A DNA stretch of 13,139 nt from JBBDSU01 sp040904825 (GTDB lineage: Bacteria > Actinomycetota > Nitriliruptoria > Nitriliruptorales > Nitriliruptoraceae). A program made the translations under genes and the position numbers. The notes under the pieces were generated by a model, which worked only from the letters and a program-made list of their open reading frames with translations, was not told where the DNA came from and made no database searches. Positions 7,148 to 13,139 of this stretch are shown here, in pieces (within the stretch, counting starts at the first letter, position 1; the number at the start of each line of letters is the position of its first letter). The stretch lies in assembly GCA_040904825.1 (NCBI GenBank), contig JBBDSU010000004.1, positions 1 to 13,139 of the forward strand, read 5' to 3'.

Positions 7148-8851
7148 TCAGGCATCTTCCCCGAAATAGTTCCGGCGATAGGACGGTGCGACGACCGTCG
7201 GCGAGACCTTCACATCGATCAGCGTCGGCCCACCTTCATCAACCCACTGCTGGATCGCCTCGCGGGTGCCCCCATCGCTGTCAACCGTCACGGCATCCAG
7301 GCCGAACCCACGCGCGATCGACGCCAGGTCAGTCGGACCGAAAATGCCCTCGTCAGTCCGCAACCCCATCGCGTTGAGCTTGTGGACCTCGGCGCCATAC
7401 GCGCCGTCGTTCATGACAACGATGCACACGTCGAGGCCGTGGCGCACGATGGTCTCGAGTTCCTGGATGTTCATCAGCACACTGCCGTCGCCCTCGACGA
7501 CGACCACCCGTTGATCGGGGCGGGCAACCACGGCACCGATCCCGGCAGGCAGCGCCAGCCCGATTGCCGCCAAATCAGCGATGGTGAACATCAGGTCGCG
7601 TGGATCACGGTCACGCAACGCTGGCACCACGAAGTTCCAGAAATGCCCGCCGCCGACGATGATGACGGCGTCACCGGGTGTCGCCTCGTTGAGTTCGAAC
7701 ACCATCTGCCGCGGATCAACCGTCCCTGGATCGAGACTCTCGCCCTGCCCGTCGGCTGGCACGCTGCCTGACACAGTCTCCTCGATCGAGTCCAGCACCT
7801 CGGCGGTCCGGAACCCGATCATCCGCGGCTCCGGGCTGTCGTCAACCTCAGTTCGTAACTCAGCGATGCGCTTTCTCAGTCCGGGAACGGCTGCGCGCAC
7901 GTCGGCAACGACGGTGACGTCTGCGGTAGCCCGCCCATCGCGCCACCGGGCCGGATCGAGATCCACGTGGAGAACCGTCGCCTTGCCGAAGGCTGTTCCC
8001 GACTGGGTGGTCAGTCCGTTGAGTCCCGCACCGAGCGCCAGCACAACATCAGCTTGTTCCGCCAGCTTCCGGGCAGTCCTGTTTGCCAGCCCGCCTATGA
8101 CCCCGAGATCAGCCGAGTGGCCGTCAAACAACCCCTTGGCGAAAAGCGTGGTGGCAAGCAGCGCGCCGAGGTCATCAGCCAGCGCAGCCACTTCAGCACC
8201 CGCCTCGGCATCGACGACACCGCGGCCAGCCAGCACCAACGGCCGCGACGCCGCAACCAAAGTTGCCGCAACACGATCGATGAGTCCGGCATCCGGCTGC
8301 GGTCCAATGGATCCATCGGTCGAACGCGGTGCGACAACCGGACGCCAATCGTCAGCAATCGGGTCGTCTTGCCAGTCGAACGGGACGGTAATCACCACCG
8401 GGACGCGATCAGAGGCTGCGACCACGAACGCCTCGGCAACCAGCGACGGTGCGAGTCGCGGATCGCTCAGACCGATATGGACCGCCCCAGTGGAACGCAC
8501 CAAAGGTCCCGGCTCGACCGCCTGGACATGAAAAGGGGCGCGCCGTGGCGTGTCACCAGCGAACACCACCATGGGGGTGCGATGGCGGACAGCTGACGTC
8601 AGCGGCGTGGGTATCTGGGTCAGGCCTGGCCCGCAGGTGACCGAGGCAACACCCACCTCACCAGTCAACTGCGCGTAGGCATCAGCCATCGAGATCGCCG
8701 CAGCTTCATGACGTGCGTGGATGACACGCACGCGATCGGCCATGGCGGTCATCCACCGCATATTGGCGTCGCCCATCAGGCCAAACACAGCCTCGACGCC
8801 TTCGGCAATGAAAGCCTCTGCCAGCCCCTCACCAAGCCGCCTCGACGCCAT
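7148..8851 (-). CDS. ThDP-dependent enzyme, acetolactate synthase-like, substrate unknown
   Basis: The 567-residue protein has the three-part layout of the acetolactate synthase/2-hydroxyacyl-CoA lyase superfamily, which makes or breaks C-C bonds next to a carbonyl. The N-terminal pyrimidine-binding domain (about 1-165) carries catalytic Glu49 in ARHEAAA and the CGPGLTQ loop at 73-79. The central domain spans about 185-330 (VLALGAGLNG, VLHVDLDP). The C-terminal PP domain has the metal/ThDP motif GDG 454-456 to NDG 481-483. An unusual feature is the linker at about 335-380. No ilvN-type regulatory subunit is adjacent, arguing against branched-chain amino-acid synthesis. The gene starts 11 nt after the Dabb gene stop, and its ribosome binding site (GAGG) overlaps that stop codon, implying translational coupling. 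Oxalyl-CoA or 2-hydroxyacyl-CoA lyase, sulfopyruvate-type decarboxylase or benzoylformate-type activities are alternatives. The superfamily is certain; the reaction is not. Confidence 0.9.
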   Translation of the reverse strand: MASRRLGEGLAEAFIAEGVEAVFGLMGDANMRWMTAMADRVRVIHARHEAAAISMADAYAQLTGEVGVASVTCGPGLTQIPTPLTSAVRHRTPMVVFAGDTPRRAPFHVQAVEPGPLVRSTGAVHIGLSDPRLAPSLVAEAFVVAASDRVPVVITVPFDWQDDPIADDWRPVVAPRSTDGSIGPQPDAGLIDRVAATLVAASRPLVLAGRGVVDAEAGAEVAALADDLGALLATTLFAKGLFDGHSADLGVIGGLANRTARKLAEQADVVLALGAGLNGLTTQSGTAFGKATVLHVDLDPARWRDGRATADVTVVADVRAAVPGLRKRIAELRTEVDDSPEPRMIGFRTAEVLDSIEETVSGSVPADGQGESLDPGTVDPRQMVFELNEATPGDAVIIVGGGHFWNFVVPALRDRDPRDLMFTIADLAAIGLALPAGIGAVVARPDQRVVVVEGDGSVLMNIQELETIVRHGLDVCIVVMNDGAYGAEVHKLNAMGLRTDEGIFGPTDLASIARGFGLDAVTVDSDGGTREAIQQWVDEGGPTLIDVKVSPTVVAPSYRRNYFGEDA

Positions 8852-8862
8852 TGGGGTTCGCC

Positions 8863-9159
8863 TCAGTCGTCGATCTCAACCTGCACGGCCGCCCGCGACA
8901 GCAGCACGGGCGCAACGATGTCGCTGACAAACGCGACATGGTCGGGATGATCCTGATAGGTCTGCCAGGCAGCTGCGTCATCGAAGTCGACCGTTAGGAT
9001 CAGATCGGCACTCCGATCGGAGATGCCCGCGTCCAGGCCAACATGCAACGAACGCACCTCGGGTATCCCACTGAGCGACTTCATCCCGGCAACGACACGG
9101 TCCAGCCCTGCCGAATCGAGATCATCGGCAAAGGTCATGATGACGGTATGACGCAGCAT
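8863..9159 (-). CDS. Dabb-family (stress-responsive A/B barrel) protein
   Basis: The 98-residue product matches the dimeric alpha-beta barrel (Dabb) family. It opens MLRHTVIMTF, the usual first strand with its conserved histidine. Then come a helix (about 15-29), a strand carrying SLHVGLDAG (37-45), the strand DLILTVDF (52-59) and the signature HPDHVAFV (71-78). Proteins of this fold include olivetolic acid cyclase and small monooxygenase-like or cyclase/isomerase accessory enzymes; many have no known activity. The frame is open to 9189, but the ATG at 9159 has AGGA about 8 nt upstream and matches the family's N-terminus, so it is preferred. The gene sits 20 nt after the oxygenase gene and 11 nt before the ThDP enzyme gene, so all three are probably one transcript. 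A role as a handling or cyclising step for an oxygenase product is inferred. Confidence 0.87.
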   Translation of the reverse strand: MLRHTVIMTFADDLDSAGLDRVVAGMKSLSGIPEVRSLHVGLDAGISDRSADLILTVDFDDAAAWQTYQDHPDHVAFVSDIVAPVLLSRAAVQVEIDD

Positions 9160-9179
9160 GCAAGTTCCTATCTGTGGGT

Positions 9180-10172
9180 TCAGGCGCAAGCTGGAGCGTC
9201 TGCGCTCCAGCGGTTGTAGACGACATCGGCGTCTTCGGCCAAACGCGCTCGCGCGTCGGCCCAGCTCTGGCTCCAGGCGACCGGGTCACGCAATTCGGTC
9301 GACGGATCTCGACGACTGCGGGCAACGAACTCCGGATGCACGCTGCGTCCTGTCGCCTGATCCGTCGGGTTGTAGCGCAAGTCAAGGCTCCAACGGATCT
9401 CATCACTGACGTTCGACAAGGACGCGTGCGCGGTCCGGCGGTGGAACAGCAGCACATCTCCCCGCTGCATCGGCAGGGCCAGGGCACCGTCGCGCGACAG
9501 GATGGCCTCGGGGATTTCGAGTCCGCTTGTCCCACCGGGGCAATGCGTCAAGATCTCACCTCGATGACTGCGCGGCATGACGGTCAGGCACCCGTGGCGC
9601 TCGGTCGCCGTGGTCAGCGGAATCCAGACGGTCAGAATCTCAGAGTCGTCAGCGTCGTCGGTCACCACGCCGTTGTCCTGATGCCAGCTCGTCGCCCGGA
9701 CACGCGCCTGCGTCTCACCCTCACCCGCCGGCACGATCGATTCCGGTGGCTTGATCCTCACGTGCTGGACTGGATTCGAGGTGATCTCGGGTCCGATGAT
9801 CGATTCGACGACATCGAGCAGTCGATGATTGGTCAACAGATCGAAGACCGCCGGACCCGTCCACATCGGCGTCTCGGTCGTCACACCCGACCGTGGCAGC
9901 GCCGGGTCGAAATGCTGCGCGAACGTCTGCCCGGTCTCGGCAACCACCCGCATGAAACGATCCGCGAAAGCAAGGTCGCTGTAATCGTCAGCCAGTTCTT
10001 CCGCGGCGACGAGTGTGGCGATCAGATCGTCGAGCACCCGCTCGTACTCGTCGACAATCGGCTGGAGATCCTGCTCCGGGTCGAGCAGGCCCTTGATGAC
10101 GAGGTAGCCCTCCCGGTGGAATTGATCGATCTGGTCCGTGTCGAGTCCGGCGGTCTTCGTACCGACAGTCAT
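9180..10172 (-). CDS. PhyH-family Fe(II)/2-oxoglutarate-dependent dioxygenase
   Basis: The 330-residue protein belongs to the phytanoyl-CoA dioxygenase (PhyH) family, which hydroxylates small molecules or acyl-CoAs using Fe(II), O2 and 2-oxoglutarate. It begins with the typical FHREGYLVIKGLLDPE (18-33). The iron ligands appear as H164-x-D166 in SWHQDNG and distal H249 in HRRTAHASLSN. R260 or R266 (IRWSLDLRYNP) is the expected 2-oxoglutarate anchor. HVRIKPPES (137-145) and VMPRSHRGE (198-206) are other recognisable strands. All catalytic residues seem present. Known PhyH proteins act on phytanoyl-CoA, ectoine, phosphonates and halogenation substrates, so the family alone does not give the substrate. 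GGAGGG lies 8 nt before the ATG. It is the first gene of the minus-strand unit, followed by the Dabb, ThDP enzyme and pyc genes. Confidence 0.92.
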   Translation of the reverse strand: MTVGTKTAGLDTDQIDQFHREGYLVIKGLLDPEQDLQPIVDEYERVLDDLIATLVAAEELADDYSDLAFADRFMRVVAETGQTFAQHFDPALPRSGVTTETPMWTGPAVFDLLTNHRLLDVVESIIGPEITSNPVQHVRIKPPESIVPAGEGETQARVRATSWHQDNGVVTDDADDSEILTVWIPLTTATERHGCLTVMPRSHRGEILTHCPGGTSGLEIPEAILSRDGALALPMQRGDVLLFHRRTAHASLSNVSDEIRWSLDLRYNPTDQATGRSVHPEFVARSRRDPSTELRDPVAWSQSWADARARLAEDADVVYNRWSADAPACA

Positions 10173-10298
10173 TGCTCACACCCTCCCCACGCGCACACCA
10201 TGACCGTACTGTCCGCGACGGCTGGTCAGGGACATGCCCAAGTGGCGCTGGCATCGCTGACAGTGTCTGGCCTAGCAAAGTCCCTACGGTTCGGGCAC

Positions 10299-10313
10299 TG
10301 AACGATCTGTTCA
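10299..10313. promoter_or_regulatory. candidate operator TGAAC-N5-GTTCA
   Basis: TGAACGATCTGTTCA is a perfect inverted repeat with 5-bp arms, about 127 nt upstream of the oxygenase start in the 177-base spacer behind the HNH gene. It fits a dimeric regulator controlling the catabolic-looking unit. The spacer of five bases separates it from the LexA box, whose spacer is four. No regulator gene is in the window, and I could not identify -35/-10 hexamers nearby. Confidence 0.35.
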
Positions 10314-10349
10314 CAACCTGACCGTCCTCAATGGCTGCCCGGCCGAGAC

Positions 10350-11318
10350 CTACGTAGCTTCCCGAAACTGTTGCCACCGGTCTTCGAGCAGAGCAGCGTC
10401 CGGCCTTTGCTCGGAACGGGCAGGGAGCACGCGCAGACTCGCCCCGTGGAAATCTTGAAGCCCGTGCAACAGCATGGGACCATCAACCTCTGCAAGCACT
10501 CGAGCATTGATTTCGACAACGAGATCCGGCCGGATGCCGAGCACATGCCGGTCGAACGCAGCATGATGCAACTTGCAAAGCGCCAGGCCATTGGTAACCG
10601 CGGGCTGGCCACCTTCCGAGTCGCCGACAATGTGAGCAGCGTCGAGTAGCTCAGCATGTCGGAGGGAGCAGATCGCACACGCACGGCGATACGCCCGAAG
10701 CACCATCTGACGAAATCTCGCTTGGTGAACTCGAACACGCACTTGGCGGGCCTGGTAACGCCGAACAACAACATCGCTCGATGTTTCTGCCCGTGCTTCG
10801 GCGGCCATATCTACCGCTGTACCTGCCGGTTCGTGCACGTCGATGCCCGCAAGTTCCGTCACGTCCAAGTGAAATTCTCTGCCAGCCGGATCGTCGCCCA
10901 CGACCTCAGCGGGCGCGAGTGGCAGGTACCACCCACGGTCGACGCCCCACAGATACGCAACGGGCAGACGGCTCTGGAACGCCCGACGGACCGCAGCGTT
11001 GTCGGCTTCGGCCTGTTGGATTGCCAGCCGCGAAGTCCGCGAAGGATCGCGGTAGTGGTAGCGAATCAAGCCGTCGTAGCCCGGATCGACACGATCGTCA
11101 TAAGGGTTGGCGGACGACGTCTTCAAGGTCATCGCCGCCTCAAGTTGTGCCGGGGTGTGGATCCCGCGCTGCCTGCTCATGAGCGCTACCGCCACGCCAT
11201 CCACGTCTACTCGCTGTTCAAGATCATTCGAGGGCACGGCACCGCCATGGCGTTCACGAAGGTCACGCAGGTGATCGAACACCCGCGTACGCACGCGCAT
11301 CTCCCAATCGCGATCCAT
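10350..11318 (-). CDS. HNH endonuclease, restriction-type, with unrecognised N-terminal domain
   Basis: The 322-residue protein carries a zinc-finger-framed HNH nuclease domain at about 205-262. It shows CAIC (C214, C217), AHI with H229, TNGLALC with N243 and C248, and H251/H252 before FDRHVLGI. This is the HNH_2-like pattern seen in type II and modification-dependent restriction enzymes. The N-terminal 180 residues form a separate domain containing GIHTPAQLEAAMTLKT (52-67), NPYDDRV (71-77), GLIRYHYR (83-90), LPVAYLWG (118-125) and YLPLAPAEVVGDDPAG (131-146). I have the impression that this block recurs in solitary actinobacterial HNH proteins. Whether it reads DNA modification, as SRA or sulfur-binding domains do, is a guess. 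No methyltransferase is nearby. GGGGG lies 4 nt before the ATG. The gene is divergent from the DUF222 gene and shares its LexA-box spacer. Confidence 0.88.
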   Translation of the reverse strand: MDRDWEMRVRTRVFDHLRDLRERHGGAVPSNDLEQRVDVDGVAVALMSRQRGIHTPAQLEAAMTLKTSSANPYDDRVDPGYDGLIRYHYRDPSRTSRLAIQQAEADNAAVRRAFQSRLPVAYLWGVDRGWYLPLAPAEVVGDDPAGREFHLDVTELAGIDVHEPAGTAVDMAAEARAETSSDVVVRRYQARQVRVRVHQARFRQMVLRAYRRACAICSLRHAELLDAAHIVGDSEGGQPAVTNGLALCKLHHAAFDRHVLGIRPDLVVEINARVLAEVDGPMLLHGLQDFHGASLRVLPARSEQRPDAALLEDRWQQFREAT

Positions 11319-11406
11319 GACGCCCCCTTACCGGTGTGATCATGCCACAACGGGCATCTCGGCACGTCGCTCATCCCAGATTCGGTATGCGTGTCACACC
11401 CCCGTG

Positions 11407-11420
11407 CGAACATATGTTCG
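11407..11420. promoter_or_regulatory. LexA/SOS box between the two HNH genes
   Basis: CGAACATATGTTCG is a perfect 14-bp palindrome and fits the Gram-positive LexA operator CGAAC-N4-GTTCG exactly. It lies 88 nt before the HNH endonuclease start and 99 nt before the DUF222-HNH start, so LexA could repress either or both genes and release them after DNA damage. Several DUF222/13E12-family genes in Mycobacterium tuberculosis are reported members of the LexA regulon, which supports the assignment for the rightward gene. The flanks are G on the left and A on the right. Confidence 0.85.
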
Positions 11421-11421
11421 A

Positions 11422-11438
11422 CACCGCAAAGCGCGGTG
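11422..11438 (+). promoter_or_regulatory. hairpin in the DUF222 gene leader
   Basis: CACCGC and GCGGTG form a perfect 6-bp stem with a 5-nt loop, immediately to the right of the SOS box. It could be part of the 5' untranslated leader of the DUF222 gene or an accessory protein site. There is no T-run. The role is unknown. Confidence 0.25.
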
Positions 11439-11519
11439 GCAAAGCAGCCGGCCATGCAACAGTGACACCGAGTGCCGGAAGGGTCGTACCGAAGCGAGCC
11501 AGGGAGGGAGTGAACCGCG

Positions 11520-13118
11520 ATGAGCAACCACGCTGCCCCGTGGGATAACGGTCAGCCGCTCACCGATGCGGATGAAGTGGGCGCGGATGACGTCGGTCTG
11601 GATCGCCCCGCCCTCGACGAGATTCCTCACGTGGCCTCGGCGCTGCGATGCCTGGTCGAAGCCGATCAACTGCTTGCCCGCGCGCTTGACATCCTCGTTG
11701 ACCTGGAACTAGCCGGCGACGATCATGTCCGCGACGTGACTGGCGTTGCGCTCTCCCAGTGGCTGGCGATCGTGGCCCGACGAACCTCTGCCGATGTCCG
11801 GATGCTGCGGACCGCTGCCAAGGTGTGCGGACGACTCCCCTCCCTTCGCGCCGGTTTCGTTGAAGGACGCTTGTCATGGGCGCAGGTCCGGTCCGTCGCC
11901 TTGATCTGCCATCGCCTACCTACGCACGTCGATGACACCGTTGATGCAGCGATCGCGGCGATCATCGAGGAGGTCTCGGCCTACGAACCCAACGCGGTGG
12001 TGTCGGCAGTCCGACAAGCCATGGCCAGCATCGAGCCTGCGGCCGTGACAAAGCCGCAGCCGGAACCTCGCGAGTTCCTGGCAATGCAGCCGCGCGCAGA
12101 CGGCCACGGAGGACAGGTCTTCGGGGAGATGGGCGCAGAAAGCTGGGCGATCATCGACGCGGCCCTCAACGCCCCAAGCACTCAGAACGACGCCTCAAAG
12201 ACCCAGAACGGAAGTTCAGTTCGCGACAGTTTGCTTCGCGAGCCTGCGACCGATTCTGGCGACCATTCGGCCAGCATCGACAACCGACCGGATGCAGGCC
12301 GCCGCCGGCTGTCTCGGCTCATCGACCTCCTCGACAACGCATCGTCAGTGGATGACGCCGCGCGCTCGGGCATGCGTTCCCGGCCGCAGTTGCTGGTGCG
12401 CGCCGAGCTCGATTCGCTGCTGGATCGCGCACACGTGCCCGCAGCCTTGCTCACCCGACTTCTCGGCGGCAAGGTCTGGATGGATGCGGCGTCGACTCGA
12501 CGGCTGATTGACCAGCGCGGCGCGGACCTGCGGACCGTCATCATGGACAGCGGTCGAGTCGTCGGTGTTGGACGGCGGACGCGCGTGCCACCAGCCTGGC
12601 TCGAAGACGCAATGTTGGCGGTGCATGACACATGCTCGGCCCCAGGATGCGATCAACCCGCACGCGCAGCTGACATCGACCACGCGACGCCGTGGCACCC
12701 CCAGCGACCGACGGACACCTCCCCTGGAGGGGAATCGTGGGCTGATCGCCCCGGACGAACCGACGTCGACCAGCTTGCTCCCGTGTGCGCCCACCACAAT
12801 CGCCACAAGGAGCGGGACGGCTGGCACGTCACCCAGCATGCTGACCACACGCGCACGTGGTTCCACCCACGAAGCGGATTGGCCACCACGACCGTGCCCG
12901 ATACCTGGCGCACGGCCCAGGGAACCAACGTCGTCGCCAAGGAACAACGCGCGTCTTACACGACGCTGCCCAAGGCCCACCAACCGAGGGCAGGACCGGG
13001 ATACGGGCCGTCGTTGCCCACGAAACCGATTTGGCGGAGGGAGGGGGATTCGAATGTGATCCCACCACCGCCTGCACCTGGCCTCGTTGCCCGTGCCATC
13101 GTGACGGAGCCCCGCTAG
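11520..13118 (+). CDS. DUF222-HNH (13E12-type) endonuclease-like protein
   Basis: The 532-residue protein has an N-terminal helical DUF222 domain (about 38-345) with the typical motifs LVEADQLLARALDIL, WLAIVARRTSADVRMLRTAA (81-100) and GRLSWAQVRSVAL (116-128). A variable Gln/Asn/Ser-rich insert follows at about 218-258. A C-terminal HNH domain lies at about 368-450: C372 and C377 in CSAPGCDQPAR, DH 387-388 in DIDHATPWHP, and C423, H425, H426 in PVCAHHNRHK. The family is multi-copy and mobile-looking in actinobacteria; its biological role is not settled. GGGAGGGAG ends 9 nt before the ATG. The spacer upstream holds a LexA box, implying damage induction. The last 28 codons (from about residue 505, IWRREGDSN) are translated from a tRNA-3'-end-like sequence, so the natural C-terminus may have been replaced. 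Confidence 0.9.
   Translation: MSNHAAPWDNGQPLTDADEVGADDVGLDRPALDEIPHVASALRCLVEADQLLARALDILVDLELAGDDHVRDVTGVALSQWLAIVARRTSADVRMLRTAAKVCGRLPSLRAGFVEGRLSWAQVRSVALICHRLPTHVDDTVDAAIAAIIEEVSAYEPNAVVSAVRQAMASIEPAAVTKPQPEPREFLAMQPRADGHGGQVFGEMGAESWAIIDAALNAPSTQNDASKTQNGSSVRDSLLREPATDSGDHSASIDNRPDAGRRRLSRLIDLLDNASSVDDAARSGMRSRPQLLVRAELDSLLDRAHVPAALLTRLLGGKVWMDAASTRRLIDQRGADLRTVIMDSGRVVGVGRRTRVPPAWLEDAMLAVHDTCSAPGCDQPARAADIDHATPWHPQRPTDTSPGGESWADRPGRTDVDQLAPVCAHHNRHKERDGWHVTQHADHTRTWFHPRSGLATTTVPDTWRTAQGTNVVAKEQRASYTTLPKAHQPRAGPGYGPSLPTKPIWRREGDSNVIPPPPAPGLVARAIVTEPR
13032..13054 (-). repeat. tRNA 3'-end-like fragment, possible attachment-site scar
   Basis: Read on the minus strand, these 23 bases give a T-loop TTCGAAT, the 3' T-stem strand CCCCC, an acceptor strand TCCCTCC, discriminator G and CCA. 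Positions 13034-13054 match 3498-3518 (the tRNA-Ser end) at 20 of 21 bases. The upstream T-stem strand (GGGGG) and the 5' acceptor strand (GGAGGGA) are missing, so this is not a functional tRNA. Such 3' tRNA duplications mark sites where integrases insert elements. It lies inside the 3' end of the DUF222 gene. Confidence 0.6.
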
Positions 13119-13139
13119 GGGATCACCGTGCGGCAAGTT

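Noticed and set aside
7581..8531. 316-residue plus-strand ORF antisense to the ThDP enzyme, and 9174-10301 antisense to the oxygenase
   Set aside because: Low-complexity Ser/Ala/Arg or Arg/His-rich translations opposite genes with intact catalytic motifs.
7148..8851. Assignment as ilvB (biosynthetic acetolactate synthase)
   Set aside because: No ilvN or ilvC neighbours, and the gene is embedded with an oxygenase and a Dabb protein, so a specific symbol is not justified.
10299..10313. A second LexA box upstream of the oxygenase gene
   Set aside because: The GAAC and GTTC halves are separated by five bases, not the four needed for the Gram-positive LexA operator.
3498..13054. A 9.5-kb integrated element bounded by tRNA-Ser and the similar 3'-end fragment at 13032-13054
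   Set aside because: The fragment lies on the 5' side of the tRNA-Ser gene. For 3'-end integration the distal copy should lie beyond the 3' end, that is at lower coordinates. The block also contains pyc and has no integrase.
13032..13124. A second functional tRNA at the right edge, minus strand
   Set aside because: The 5' T-stem strand and the 5' acceptor strand are not complementary to the conserved 3' part, and no anticodon arm can be found.
1..13139. CRISPR array, rRNA or insertion sequence
   Set aside because: No regularly spaced repeats, rRNA-like blocks, transposase motifs or terminal inverted repeats were seen.

Overview
The window looks like the chromosome of a high-GC Gram-positive bacterium, most likely an actinobacterium or close relative. 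The signs are high-GC coding DNA, a DUF222/13E12-type HNH protein (a family abundant in actinobacteria), a Gram-positive-type LexA box, a tRNA-Ser without an encoded CCA, and a single-chain pyruvate carboxylase. I cannot name the genus.

Left part (1-3590): a small three-helix membrane protein faces a membrane-anchored EAL-domain (c-di-GMP phosphodiesterase-type) protein whose DDFG metal motif has become DNVG. A roughly 310-base divergent spacer follows, holding inverted repeats and a doubtful short ORF. Then come a 12-TM major facilitator transporter of the fosmidomycin-resistance (Fsr) type and, convergent with it, tRNA-Ser(GGA).

Centre (3653-10172, all minus strand): four tightly ordered genes look like one transcription unit. 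In transcription order they are a PhyH-type Fe(II)/2-oxoglutarate oxygenase, a small Dabb (dimeric alpha/beta barrel) protein, a ThDP-dependent acetolactate-synthase-like enzyme, and pyruvate carboxylase. The first three are spaced 20 and 11 nt apart. A 2OG hydroxylase followed by a ThDP lyase recalls peroxisomal alpha-oxidation (phytanoyl-CoA hydroxylase plus 2-hydroxyacyl-CoA lyase). The module is therefore a candidate hydroxylate-then-cleave C-C bond pathway feeding central metabolism through pyruvate and oxaloacetate. The substrate is unknown. An inverted repeat TGAAC-N5-GTTCA lies upstream of the first gene.

Right part (10350-13139): two unrelated HNH nuclease genes are transcribed divergently from a 201-base spacer containing a perfect LexA/SOS operator (CGAACATATGTTCG). 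One is an HNH_2-like restriction-type endonuclease with an unrecognised N-terminal domain; the other is a DUF222-HNH protein. The last codons of the DUF222 gene run through a 23-base sequence that matches the 3' end of a tRNA (half T-arm, acceptor strand, discriminator G and CCA). It is nearly identical to the tRNA-Ser end at 3498-3518. This looks like an attachment-site scar, and by its orientation any associated element would lie to the right of the window.
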